DNA from: Cytophagales bacterium
GTDB taxonomy: Bacteria > Bacteroidota > Bacteroidia > Cytophagales > Bernardetiaceae
Assembly (NCBI GenBank): GCA_004293815.1
Contig: RDZD01000012.1
Coordinates: 62,001-126,000, forward strand
Direction of reading: 5' to 3'
DNA: 64,000 nucleotides
The position numbers and the translations under genes are program-made. This document shows positions 53,688 to 62,561 of the stretch, in pieces. The notes beneath the pieces are model-generated. The model saw only the letters and a list, made by a program, of their open reading frames with translations, was not told the origin of the DNA and searched no databases. Each line of letters starts with the position of its first letter. Within the stretch, counting starts at the first letter, position 1.

Positions 53688-55178
53688 CTATGCTGTTACA
53701 AGCTCTTTGAGATCCTGCTCAATGCGCTCTTGTACAAGGCGTGAGCTTATCACTACAATGGGCAAACCTGTTCCTGGAACGGTTGAAGCCCCCACATAAT
53801 AAACATTTTTGTATTTTTCGTCTTTATTGGCGGGTCGCATAGCTGCTACTTGATTGAGACCGTGCGCCAAGCCTAAGCCACTACCGCGATAAAGATTGAA
53901 AGTGCTTTCCCACTCTGTAGGCGGCATCACCTTGCGAGTAAGAGTCTGATTAAGAATATCGTAACCTATGCGCTTGCCAAGATCTGCCACGATATTATCG
54001 GCCAGTCCTTCGGCATCGTTCCAGTCTTTTTTGTAGCGTAAGTCAGGCACTGGGCAGAGTATGAATAGGTTTTCACAGTTTTCTGGGGCAGAGTCAGGGT
54101 TGTGTACCGAAGATACATTCACGTAATAATAGGGCTTTTCGGGCGCAACAGAAGACTTGAAAATTTTGTCGGCATACTCATTGAAATTTGAGCCTAAGAA
54201 GTAATTGTGATGATAAAAATTCGGAATTTTGCCTTTCACGCCCAAATAAATCGTAAAGGGCGCAAGTGTCCAGTCCATTTTATCAAGTTTTTCAGTAGAA
54301 AACTTCTCTTGCTTAAATATCTTTCCTCTAAATGCTGCTGCATCGGCGTTGATAACATATAAGTCCGCCACATGTGTGTGTCCTTGCTTGTCTGTTAAGC
54401 CTGTAATAACTTGATTTTGAGACTCATAAGACACAATTTCTGTATGGTAGGTAATTTTAACACCTTCTTTTTGCAGCTCTTTGAGCATAACCTCTACGAT
54501 TTTGTACATGCCGCCCTGCACATTCCAGTAACCATCATGTTCCAGTTCAGTGTAGTTCAAGAGACTATAAACTGCTGGTGTATCGAAGGGGGTAGCACCT
54601 AAAAAGAAGGCAACTAAAGAAAATATCACCTTGACCTCTTGTGTTGTAAAGTGCGATTCTAGCTCCGACCACATGTTTTTGAAAAGCTTAGGAGCATGTT
54701 TGAGTGGTACGCTGGCCAAGGCTTTGGCATAGCTGAACAATGAATTGTAGTTCCGCTTCACAATCCGGTACTCGGTATCGTGAAAAATACCTTTGGCTGC
54801 TGCCAAATATTTTTTAGCCTTTAACTCAAAATCTTTTTCGTTAGGAAACTCCAGAGCCAGTTTTTTGAGATCCTTATGAATCAAATAAGGCTTGGTTTTA
54901 TCAGAAAAATAAACAGCATAAAGCGGGTCTAATTCATTAAAAGACAATGGGTTGGCTATATTACAGCTTTTAAACAGCTCATCAAACTCATAGCTCATGC
55001 TAAAGAATGAAGGGCCTACATCGAATGTAAAGCCGTCCTGTTTAATTTGATTGAGTCTACCCCCAGCTTGGTGGTGCTTTTCGAGAATTTCTACTGCAAA
55101 TCCCTTTTTGGCTAGTCTCAGAGCGGTGCAAAGACCACCTAAGCCCGCACCTACCACCAGAACTTTCTGCTTTGTCAT
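53688..55178 (-). CDS. Phytoene desaturase family carotenoid oxidoreductase
   Basis: A 496-residue FAD-dependent CrtI/CrtD-family enzyme of carotenoid synthesis. It has the dinucleotide-binding start LVVGAGLGGLCTALRLAKKG (about 6-25), GGRLNQIKQDGFTFDVGPSFF, and the C-terminal bacterial-desaturase signature NVYYVGASTVPGTGLPIVV. The family removes hydrogens stepwise from phytoene or finishes 3,4-desaturation (CrtD-like); the step is not decidable from sequence. Other carotenoid genes are not in the window. A 122-bp gap separates it from dapF. Confidence 0.9.
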   Translation of the reverse strand: MTKQKVLVVGAGLGGLCTALRLAKKGFAVEILEKHHQAGGRLNQIKQDGFTFDVGPSFFSMSYEFDELFKSCNIANPLSFNELDPLYAVYFSDKTKPYLIHKDLKKLALEFPNEKDFELKAKKYLAAAKGIFHDTEYRIVKRNYNSLFSYAKALASVPLKHAPKLFKNMWSELESHFTTQEVKVIFSLVAFFLGATPFDTPAVYSLLNYTELEHDGYWNVQGGMYKIVEVMLKELQKEGVKITYHTEIVSYESQNQVITGLTDKQGHTHVADLYVINADAAAFRGKIFKQEKFSTEKLDKMDWTLAPFTIYLGVKGKIPNFYHHNYFLGSNFNEYADKIFKSSVAPEKPYYYVNVSSVHNPDSAPENCENLFILCPVPDLRYKKDWNDAEGLADNIVADLGKRIGYDILNQTLTRKVMPPTEWESTFNLYRGSGLGLAHGLNQVAAMRPANKDEKYKNVYYVGASTVPGTGLPIVVISSRLVQERIEQDLKELVTA

Positions 55179-55300
55179 TGTTATTTTTTTTTAATGAAGA
55201 AAAAGTATTTGAATGCTGTCTTGCAGTCACTAAAACCCCAAGCTTTGAAAAGTGTTTTTATCTCAATAAAAAATATTGTAACTGTGGTCTTTTATTTCGC

Positions 55301-56089
55301 TCAAAGTTTTAAAATACCCTCAAACACTTTTTCTGCTGGCCCTTTGAGTCGTATTTGTGTAAAAGTAAGCCCTATTCGGTTAAAAAATACTTGCATAGAA
55401 CCGCCCAAAGTCTCCACACGGATTTGGATGTTGCCTTTTAGATGCCTTATAATGCTATGACAAAGTGCAGATGCCGTTACACCAGTACCGCAAGCTAAAG
55501 TTTCGTCTTCTACGCCGCGTTCATAAGTGCGCACGCGTATGCTACCATCCTGATACTGTTGTACAAAGTTAACATTAGTCCCCGTCGCACTGAACCGTTC
55601 GTTATAACGGATCGCTCTGCCTTGCTGAACCACATCTGTGTCCTCAACACTCTTCACATATCTTACGAAATGAGGTGAGCCTGTGTCCAAAAAAAAAGCA
55701 TTACCCGCTATCTCTATATGGGTTACATCGCTCATGCTGAGGCTTATATCGCCGTCATCACATACTACAGCCTCGTGTACACCATCTGCCGCCTCAAAGC
55801 GTGTTTGCTTGCCGCAAAGTCTTTGTTCATGCGCAAATCTAACCGAACAACGCCCACCATTACCGCACATTGAACCTAGCCTGCCATCTGAATTGAAATA
55901 AATCATCTCAAAATCAAGTTGGGAATGTGGCCTAATCACAATCAAGCCGTCTGCACCCACACCAAAACGGCGATGACAGAGCTGAGCAATGCTTTCTTGA
56001 GCGGTGATTGGAAATTGTGCATCTAAATCCAAAACCATCACAAAATCATTACCACAGCCTTGGTATTTTGAAAACTGATATGAACTCAT
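55301..56089 (-). CDS. dapF: Diaminopimelate epimerase
   Basis: A 262-residue epimerase that converts LL- to meso-diaminopimelate for lysine and peptidoglycan. Both catalytic cysteines are visible: Cys75 in NSDGRLGSMCGNGGRC and Cys200 in ETLACGTGVTAS. The N-terminal QGCGNDFVMV pattern is canonical (KYxGxGNDF). The start codon overlaps the stop of the DUF1801 gene by four bases (ATGA), so the two are translationally coupled. Confidence 0.95.
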   Translation of the reverse strand: MSSYQFSKYQGCGNDFVMVLDLDAQFPITAQESIAQLCHRRFGVGADGLIVIRPHSQLDFEMIYFNSDGRLGSMCGNGGRCSVRFAHEQRLCGKQTRFEAADGVHEAVVCDDGDISLSMSDVTHIEIAGNAFFLDTGSPHFVRYVKSVEDTDVVQQGRAIRYNERFSATGTNVNFVQQYQDGSIRVRTYERGVEDETLACGTGVTASALCHSIIRHLKGNIQIRVETLGGSMQVFFNRIGLTFTQIRLKGPAEKVFEGILKL

Positions 56090-56562
56090 GCGGATTTAGT
56101 AGGTTTAGATTTTTTGATATGCTGTTCATAAATTTCAATCCAGTCCTGGGGGGTAAGTTGCTTTGCCAGCTCTGCAATGAGTACTAGTGGAATGTCTTCT
56201 GCTTTTTTAAACCGTATGCAGGATTTGCCCATATCCAATTTTTTCTTGGAAACCTTTGCAAATTCTACTTGAAACCATTCCAATAAAAGACTAGGCTCTA
56301 ACATGGCCATGTGGTAAATGGCAATATGGCTTTTTTGCGAGGCCAAGCTTAAAAAAGGCAGCGGCAATTTAGTATCACAATGATAACCAGCCGAATACAG
56401 CGACTTAGGCACTACATAACCTATCATGCCATAGCTCATACATTCTTCAAAACCCGACGGCAAATTTTGCTTAATGATATGGCGCAATGTGGTCATCACT
56501 TCTTGGCGTTCGCTAGGAAGACTCTGAATGTATTCGTCAGGAGTGTTTATTTTGAGTAACAT
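56086..56562 (-). CDS. DUF1801-domain protein
   Basis: A 158-residue protein of the DUF1801/YdhG-like family. ATG 56562 (MLLKINTPDEYIQSL) is preferred to a TTG at 56592 that would overlap asnB. Characteristic parts are ECMSYGMIGYVVPK, PLPFLSLASQKSHIAIYHM and MGKSCIRFKKAEDIP. Function is not known. It is sandwiched between asnB and dapF, with the ATGA overlap to dapF. Confidence 0.87.
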   Translation of the reverse strand: MLLKINTPDEYIQSLPSERQEVMTTLRHIIKQNLPSGFEECMSYGMIGYVVPKSLYSAGYHCDTKLPLPFLSLASQKSHIAIYHMAMLEPSLLLEWFQVEFAKVSKKKLDMGKSCIRFKKAEDIPLVLIAELAKQLTPQDWIEIYEQHIKKSKPTKSA

Positions 56563-56588
56563 GGCTTTTTTTGAGATAAAAATCAAAT

Positions 56589-58433
56589 TCAATTAGACTT
56601 AAACATGGCTTTTTGCCAAAAATAAGGCATCATAGAAGCCCATATTCGCTCGGCTTCGTAGTAAGAGGCGTTAGGATTGCTTAAAAATGTCTCTAAAGCG
56701 TGCTTGGTGTCTTCACCTTTCACCAAACTGCAATGTAAAAAGTCCTTAGAGTGAGCAGTATCTAATAAAAATGTGCGCCATCCGCCTTTCATCCACTCCA
56801 AAATTGGCGTATTAAAGCCTACTTTTGTAGCGCGATAACGCACCAAATCAGGCATTAGGTCGCCTAAGGCATCACGTATGATAGACTTGGTATAAGGTCT
56901 CCCAAGTGGTATTTTACTCTGCCATGGCAAGGCAAAACAGTAAGAAGCCAAACGGTAGTCTAAAAAAGGCATTCGGATTTCCACACTCGCCGCCATAGCA
57001 TAACGGTCGTAGTTGCGTAACAGTGTAGGCAAAATAGTCTGGTTATAAATCACAAACAAAGCTTGGTTGAAGTAGCCTAACTCCCGACTTGCTGGATTGT
57101 CGCGATGTAAGCCAAAAAGCTTTTGAAACAAAAATGATCCAAACCCAAGCCGTCCGCCGCATAAATCTACGAGCACTTTAAAATATTTGCCTAGAGAATA
57201 ATCTTTGATGCCATTCAGCTCTAAAATATGCTTGATGTAGTCAGTGCTTAAACCGCAGTCCTTTAGAGCATGAAGCGTGTGCCCATATCCCGAAAGTAGC
57301 TCATCGGCACCATGCCCATCAATAGAAACCTTTACACCTGCCTTTGAAATTGCTTTGTAAACCTCTATCATAGGAATTGGGCTAGTCAGATAGAGCTCCT
57401 CAAAGTAGTAGAGATACTCCTGCAAGTTTTCTATTCCTTTAGCGGGATCCATACTGATATAGGTGGCCTCAGCACCAATTTTATCTACTACAGCCTTAGC
57501 ATAGTGGGTTTCGTCCAAAATAGTGCCCTCAAAAGTGCCTACAAAAGCCTTTTGCCAGCTTTTAGCCAATTTCTGGTCGCCTATCTTGGTCGCAATGTGG
57601 TGCATCGCACAAGCCACTGCCGAGGAGTCTATGCCGCCACTCAGAGCCGTTCCCACAGGAACATCCGCCCGCATACGTAAGCGTACTGCGCTCATAAACA
57701 GCTCTCTAAATTCCTCTACTTGTTCAGGGTAGCTAGAAGCGACGCGTGGTAGGTGTTCTAATGGATACCAAAATTTGGAAGCAAAAAGCTTCTGAGATTT
57801 TAAATCTGCCAAACGAATTTGTGCAAAAGAACCAGCTGGAAAGCGTTTGATGCCCTCAATGAGACAGTCTTCTTCGTTTTCGTATTCCATAAGCCGCCCA
57901 CTGAAACGCTCAAAGTGCTGATGCGGCTTGGGCGAATTCATAAACGGCATGAGAGCTTTCATCTCAGAAGCAAAAATCAAGGCTCCCTGTGCGTACGTAT
58001 AGAAAATAGGTTTCTTGCCAAAGCGATCCCGACTGATGAACAATTCTTGCTTTTTAATATCCCAGATGGCCAGTGCCCACATGCCGTTAAATCGTTGGAG
58101 ACAGGCACTGCCCCAAGCGTCGTAGGCTGCTAGAACCACTTCTGTATCAGACTCCGTCAAAAAAGCGTAGCCTTTTTTAAGCAACTCTTGTTTGATTTCT
58201 AAAAAGTTGTAAATCTCCCCATTAAAAACTATCACACGCCCACCGTAGCGCATGGGCTGGTCAGCCAGCGCAGAGGTATCCAAAATAGACAAACGGCGGT
58301 GTCCGAGCATGATTCTGGGGTCTTCCTGCTGCCAAAAACCTTGACCGTCTGGTCCTCGGTGCGCCAATTTTGCAAGGGCATTCTCAAAAATGGGGACATC
58401 TGCCCAGCCCCAAGAACCTAATATTCCACACAT
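56589..58433 (-). CDS. asnB: Asparagine synthetase (glutamine-hydrolysing)
   Basis: A 614-residue enzyme that makes asparagine from aspartate with glutamine as ammonia donor. The start is set by the required N-terminal Cys2: MCGILGSWGW at 58433; the frame runs on to 58469, but those residues would mask Cys2. The glutaminase domain (RGPDGQGFW, GHRRLSILD, FNGEIYNF) is followed by the synthetase domain with ALSGGIDSSAVACAM and DGHGADELLSGY. DUF1801 begins 27 bases after the stop. Confidence 0.94.
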   Translation of the reverse strand: MCGILGSWGWADVPIFENALAKLAHRGPDGQGFWQQEDPRIMLGHRRLSILDTSALADQPMRYGGRVIVFNGEIYNFLEIKQELLKKGYAFLTESDTEVVLAAYDAWGSACLQRFNGMWALAIWDIKKQELFISRDRFGKKPIFYTYAQGALIFASEMKALMPFMNSPKPHQHFERFSGRLMEYENEEDCLIEGIKRFPAGSFAQIRLADLKSQKLFASKFWYPLEHLPRVASSYPEQVEEFRELFMSAVRLRMRADVPVGTALSGGIDSSAVACAMHHIATKIGDQKLAKSWQKAFVGTFEGTILDETHYAKAVVDKIGAEATYISMDPAKGIENLQEYLYYFEELYLTSPIPMIEVYKAISKAGVKVSIDGHGADELLSGYGHTLHALKDCGLSTDYIKHILELNGIKDYSLGKYFKVLVDLCGGRLGFGSFLFQKLFGLHRDNPASRELGYFNQALFVIYNQTILPTLLRNYDRYAMAASVEIRMPFLDYRLASYCFALPWQSKIPLGRPYTKSIIRDALGDLMPDLVRYRATKVGFNTPILEWMKGGWRTFLLDTAHSKDFLHCSLVKGEDTKHALETFLSNPNASYYEAERIWASMMPYFWQKAMFKSN

Positions 58434-58466
58434 GTAGTCGTCAACAAAAAACTTTGCTAGATGCTT

Positions 58467-58500
58467 CAAAAGTAATAGGAAGTCCGCTTTTTTCTAGCAA
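58467..58500 (-). promoter_or_regulatory. Candidate promoter of asnB
   Basis: The minus strand has TTG at 58500-58498 and TACTTTTG at 58474-58467, 23 nt apart (long). Start near 58460, about 27 nt before the ATG. Confidence 0.45.
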
Positions 58501-58684
58501 TTCTTTGAAAAATAAATTTTTGAGCCTTAAACTAATTTCTTTGACTTGAGCCAACACTCAAAACTACACAGGTTTAATCTAGAGTTATGTTCTTGGCAAA
58601 TCTAAAAATAGCTGTGTCACTCTGTTCAAAACACAACTAGCATGTTTTGGATTTAAAAGAATCTGCTTTAATCTGTTGTATTTT

Positions 58685-58715
58685 TTGTTTTATCTAAAAG
58701 AAAATATCATTTTTG
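58685..58715 (+). promoter_or_regulatory. Candidate promoter of ychF
   Basis: TTG at 58685-58687, 20 nt, CATTTTTG at 58708-58715 (one mismatch) followed by CTGC. Start near 58722, about 22 nt before the ATG. Confidence 0.5.
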
Positions 58716-58743
58716 CTGCCTTAAAATCAGCAAATAAAATATT

Positions 58744-59838
58744 ATGGGTTTGAAATGTGGCATTGTAGGCTTGCCCAATGTAGGTAAATCTACGCTTTTT
58801 AACGCACTTTCGCAGGCAGGAGCCGAAGCAGCCAACTATCCGTTTTGTACCATAGAGCCTAACGTGGGCGTGGTCACCGTACCTGATGTGCGCTTAGACA
58901 CTTTGGCCTCTATTGCGAAGCCGCAAAAAGTGATTCCTACCGTCATTGAATTTGTGGACATTGCTGGCCTAGTGCGTGGCGCAAGCAAGGGAGAAGGCTT
59001 AGGCAACCAGTTTTTGGGTCATATACGCGAAGTAGACGCAATTTTGCATGTGGTGCGCTGCTTTGAAGATGCCAATATTGTGCACGTGGACGGCAAAATA
59101 AATCCTATTTCTGACAAAGAAACCATTGATTTTGAACTTCAGCTCAAAGACCTTGATGCCGTTGAAAAGCGCATAGCAAAGGTAGAAAAAGTGGCTAAAC
59201 ATGGCGATAAGAAGGCTCAAAAAACACTTGAGCTTCTAGCCAGCTGCAAAGCTACCTTAGAGCAAGGTAAAAGCATCAGAAGTATGCAGCTTTCAAAAGA
59301 AGATTTGCTAGATATAGAAGAGCTTAGCTTACTCACAAACAAACCCGTCATTTATGTAGCGAATGTGGACGAGGCAGCACTCAAGAGCGGTAATGCACAC
59401 GTGGACGCACTGAAAAAAGTGGCGGCAGAAGAAGGAGCGGCTGTGGTGGTGATTTGTGCCTCGCTGGAGGAGCAAATCATTGCGCTTGATCCAGAAGAAC
59501 GCGAACTGTTTATGCAAGAGTATGGCCTGAGCGAGCCAGGTCTTAACCGTCTGATAGGAGCTTCTTATACGCTTTTAAACCTCATTACGTACTTTACGGT
59601 GGGTGAAAAAGAAGTGAGAGCTTGGACAATTGTTAAGGGATGGACAGCTCCGCAAGCGGCAGGTGTCATACACTCTGACTTTGAGCGTGGGTTCATCCGT
59701 GCAGAGGTCATAAAATACAACGATTACGTTAAGTTACGCTCTGAAGCGGCTTGCCGCGACGCTGGTAAACTTGCCGTAGAAGGTAAAACCTATGTGGTTA
59801 CGGACGGCGATGTGATGCACTTCCGATTCAATGTTTAA
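58744..59838 (+). CDS. ychF: Redox-regulated ATPase YchF (Obg family)
   Basis: A 364-residue Obg-family P-loop ATPase that binds the ribosome and modulates oxidative-stress responses. The P-loop [14 protein letters not shown] is at 8-21, with [20 protein letters not shown] (switch II) and the NVDE-type base motif in [10 protein letters not shown]. The C-terminal TGS-like domain carries [18 protein letters not shown]-type strings, quoted in parts as [13 protein letters not shown]. Length matches the family. The start at ATG 58744 is certain from the motif spacing. Confidence 0.96.
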   Translation: MGLKCGIVGLPNVGKSTLFNALSQAGAEAANYPFCTIEPNVGVVTVPDVRLDTLASIAKPQKVIPTVIEFVDIAGLVRGASKGEGLGNQFLGHIREVDAILHVVRCFEDANIVHVDGKINPISDKETIDFELQLKDLDAVEKRIAKVEKVAKHGDKKAQKTLELLASCKATLEQGKSIRSMQLSKEDLLDIEELSLLTNKPVIYVANVDEAALKSGNAHVDALKKVAAEEGAAVVVICASLEEQIIALDPEERELFMQEYGLSEPGLNRLIGASYTLLNLITYFTVGEKEVRAWTIVKGWTAPQAAGVIHSDFERGFIRAEVIKYNDYVKLRSEAACRDAGKLAVEGKTYVVTDGDVMHFRFNV

Positions 59839-59868
59839 ATATTTGCCCAGATTTTATTAAGTGCACCG

Positions 59869-59903
59869 AAAATAGGCTCTAATTATCCGTTAAAGCCTAT
59901 TTT
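59869..59903 (+). terminator. Terminator after ychF
   Basis: AAAATAGGCT (59869-59878) and AGCCTATTTT (59894-59903) form a 10-bp stem with a 15-base loop, ending in Ts, 30 bases after the ychF stop. Confidence 0.6.
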
Positions 59904-59916
59904 AATTCTAAAAGCT

Positions 59917-61734
59917 ATGAAATTTATTGTTCAAACACTGACTCAGGATATTGCTCGTGCTTTCAAAAGCATTTATGATTATGACTGTCCTTTAGAAAAT
60001 ATTAGTTTTCAGAGCACTAAAAAAGAGTTTGAGGGCACGCATACTTTTGTGGTCTTTCCCTACACCAAAGCTCTAGGGAAAAAGCCAGCCGAAATTGCTG
60101 AGCAAATTGGTCAGTATTTACTCCAAAGCAATAGTAATCTGAAGGCGTATAATGTGGTGCAGGGCTTTCTAAATTTGAGCTTCAAAACTCAAGTTTGGCT
60201 AAATGAATTGTCTAAGATGGTCAAAAATAATAATTTTGGCAATCTACCCTGGCATGGCGAAAAAATTATGGTGGAGTATTCTTCACCCAATACCAACAAA
60301 CCTTTGCACTTGGGACATTTGCGTAATAATTTTTTGGGCTACTCGGTTTCCAAAATACTGCAAGCTGCTGGTTATGATGTCATCAAATCCAATGTGGTTA
60401 ATGATCGTGGCATACACATCTGTAAGTCTATGCTGGCCTATCAGCAATTTGGACGAAATGAAACTCCTCAAGAAGCAGGCGTGAAAGGCGATAGGCTTGT
60501 AGGCGATTATTATGTCAAATACGATCAAGTATTCAAAGAACAAGTCCAAACACAGAAGGCAAGTCTTAAAGCTCAGAATCCTAGTCTGACCGATGAGCAG
60601 CTTAATGAAAAGGCAGCTAAAGAAGCCCCTATATTTTTGCAGGCTCAAAAAATGCTACAAGAGTGGGAAAAGGGCAATCCAGAAGTGATAGCACTCTGGC
60701 AAAAAATGAATGGTTGGGTTTATGAAGGTTTTGAACAAACCTACAAAACGATTGGTGTCAGCTTTGATAAATTTTATTATGAGTCAGAGACTTACCTTTT
60801 GGGCAAAGACCTTATCAAGCAAGGCTTGGAAAACAATATCTTTTTTCAGAAATCAGACGGGTCGGTTTGGATAGACCTCAGCCAAGACGGATTAGATGAA
60901 AAGCTGGTATTGCGTGCAGATGGCACATCTGTTTACATTACACAAGACTTAGGTACAGCCGACCTCAAATTTGAGCAATTTGGCATGAATAAGTCGGTCT
61001 ATGTGGTGGGCAATGAACAGGACTACCATTTCCAAGTCTTGTTTTTGATTCTCAAAAAGCTTGGCCGTGCCTACGCAGAGGGACTTTTTCACCTCTCTTA
61101 TGGCATGGTGGAGCTGCCGTCTGGTCGTATGAAATCTCGCGAGGGCACAGTTGTTGATGCTGATGACTTGGTACACGAAATGCGCCAAGTGGCAGCCGAA
61201 AGAACCGCAGAGCTTGGTAAAATAGAAGACTTTAGTGAATCTGAGCGACAAGATTTGTATGGACAGCTCGCACTGGGTGCGCTAAAGTACTATCTCTTGA
61301 GAGTAGATCCTAAGAAAAAAATGATGTTTAACCCTGAAGAGTCCATTGATTTTCAAGGCAATACAGGTGTTTATCTTCAGTACACGCATGCTAAAATCTG
61401 TGCTATTATTCGCAAAGCACAGCAACTCAATATTCAGCTTTTGCGTGCCGAAAACATAGAACAGCTAGCAACCGTAGAGATAGAGCTTTTAAGCTTACTG
61501 GCTCAATATCAGGGCACTGTAAAAGAGGCGGCACAGAGCTATTCGCCTGCTCTCATAGCCAACTATGGCTACGAGTTAGCGCGTTTGTATTCGCGTTTTT
61601 ATGCAGAATTGTCTATTTTTGGCGAAACAGACGATGACAAACGCGCTTTGCGGGTGGCTATTTCTTACAAGGTGGGGCAGGTACTCAAACACGCGCTTTC
61701 CTTGCTAGGTATAGAGTCGCCTGAGCGTATGTGA
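59917..61734 (+). CDS. argS: Arginine--tRNA ligase
   Basis: A 605-residue class I aminoacyl-tRNA synthetase. The HIGH-type motif is KPLHLGHLRNN (with SSPNTNK before it) and the KMSKS equivalent is GRMKSREG, as is usual for ArgRS. The C-terminal anticodon-binding region starts near residue 480 (YLQYTHAKICAII). An N-terminal Add-1-like domain precedes the catalytic core. recO starts 20 bases after the stop. Confidence 0.96.
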   Translation: MKFIVQTLTQDIARAFKSIYDYDCPLENISFQSTKKEFEGTHTFVVFPYTKALGKKPAEIAEQIGQYLLQSNSNLKAYNVVQGFLNLSFKTQVWLNELSKMVKNNNFGNLPWHGEKIMVEYSSPNTNKPLHLGHLRNNFLGYSVSKILQAAGYDVIKSNVVNDRGIHICKSMLAYQQFGRNETPQEAGVKGDRLVGDYYVKYDQVFKEQVQTQKASLKAQNPSLTDEQLNEKAAKEAPIFLQAQKMLQEWEKGNPEVIALWQKMNGWVYEGFEQTYKTIGVSFDKFYYESETYLLGKDLIKQGLENNIFFQKSDGSVWIDLSQDGLDEKLVLRADGTSVYITQDLGTADLKFEQFGMNKSVYVVGNEQDYHFQVLFLILKKLGRAYAEGLFHLSYGMVELPSGRMKSREGTVVDADDLVHEMRQVAAERTAELGKIEDFSESERQDLYGQLALGALKYYLLRVDPKKKMMFNPEESIDFQGNTGVYLQYTHAKICAIIRKAQQLNIQLLRAENIEQLATVEIELLSLLAQYQGTVKEAAQSYSPALIANYGYELARLYSRFYAELSIFGETDDDKRALRVAISYKVGQVLKHALSLLGIESPERM

Positions 61735-61753
61735 TTATTTTTTGAGGTAACTT

Positions 61754-62440
61754 ATGCTCGTACACACGCGGGGCTTGGTTCTGAGCCAGTTCAATTATGG
61801 TGAAAATAGCCTCGTGCTGAAGGTCTATACTGAAGCGCAAGGGATAAAGTCCTATATTCTAGAAAAAAGCAAAGCCCAAAAAAGGAGAGCAAACAAAGTA
61901 GCACCTTATCAACCGCTTTACTTGCTAGATATGGTTACTTACTGGCAAGAGAAATACACTTTTGGGCGCATTAATGAGTGTCAGGTGTTGAGACCCTTCC
62001 ACCATACCTTGTTGCACCCCCACAAGCGGGCTTTAGCTTTATTCATCTTGGAAATTCTGCTCAAGAGCCTCAAAGAAGAAGAGGCCAACGAACCGCTTTT
62101 TGCCTTTTTAGTGTATAGCTTTGAGTGGTTAGATGCTGCTTCGGATAGTCAATTTGACTGTTTTCATTTGGTTTTTTTGGTCAATTTAGCGGCTTTTTTG
62201 GGTTTTGGGCTTACCGACGTAGAGGTTTTGCTGGCGCAAAGCAATATCAATGAACACATAGACGAAGAGCATTTACAAATCCTTACAAGGCTACTGACCT
62301 GCGAGTATGATGAGCTCGAGCAAATTCCTAATAAATCTAAGTATTTACTATTGAGCATTTTGATTGGCTTCTACCAAATAAATATTCCTGACTTTGGAAC
62401 TATTAAATCTCTGGCTGTTCTGCGTGAAATTTTTAGATGA
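61754..62440 (+). CDS. recO: DNA repair protein RecO
   Basis: A 228-residue recombination mediator that, with RecR and RecF, loads RecA at gaps. The N-terminal OB fold is seen in TRGLVLSQFNYGENSLVLKVYTE-type residues (parts: RGLVLSQFNYGENSLVLKVY). The helical C-terminal part lacks the Cys4 zinc finger of classic RecO, which I recall as common in Bacteroidota. ATG 61754, 20 bases after argS. Confidence 0.85.
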   Translation: MLVHTRGLVLSQFNYGENSLVLKVYTEAQGIKSYILEKSKAQKRRANKVAPYQPLYLLDMVTYWQEKYTFGRINECQVLRPFHHTLLHPHKRALALFILEILLKSLKEEEANEPLFAFLVYSFEWLDAASDSQFDCFHLVFLVNLAAFLGFGLTDVEVLLAQSNINEHIDEEHLQILTRLLTCEYDELEQIPNKSKYLLLSILIGFYQINIPDFGTIKSLAVLREIFR

Positions 62441-62561
62441 CGCATAAGGATTGGTTGCTAAAAAACACAAAAAACTAATCTTTGCACGATTTTTGTGAGT
62501 ATAAAACAAAAAAATCACATGGATTGCTTACAAACCTAATCCTATAAATCACTCAATTGTT

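Larger units (their letters stand above)
58434..58743. other. Divergent asnB/ychF intergenic region (310 bp)
   Basis: No gene is visible. Minus- and plus-strand promoters are proposed at its two ends (58467-58500 and 58685-58715). A further minus-strand TAGTTTTG at 58559-58566 has no well-spaced TTG. Confidence 0.5.
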
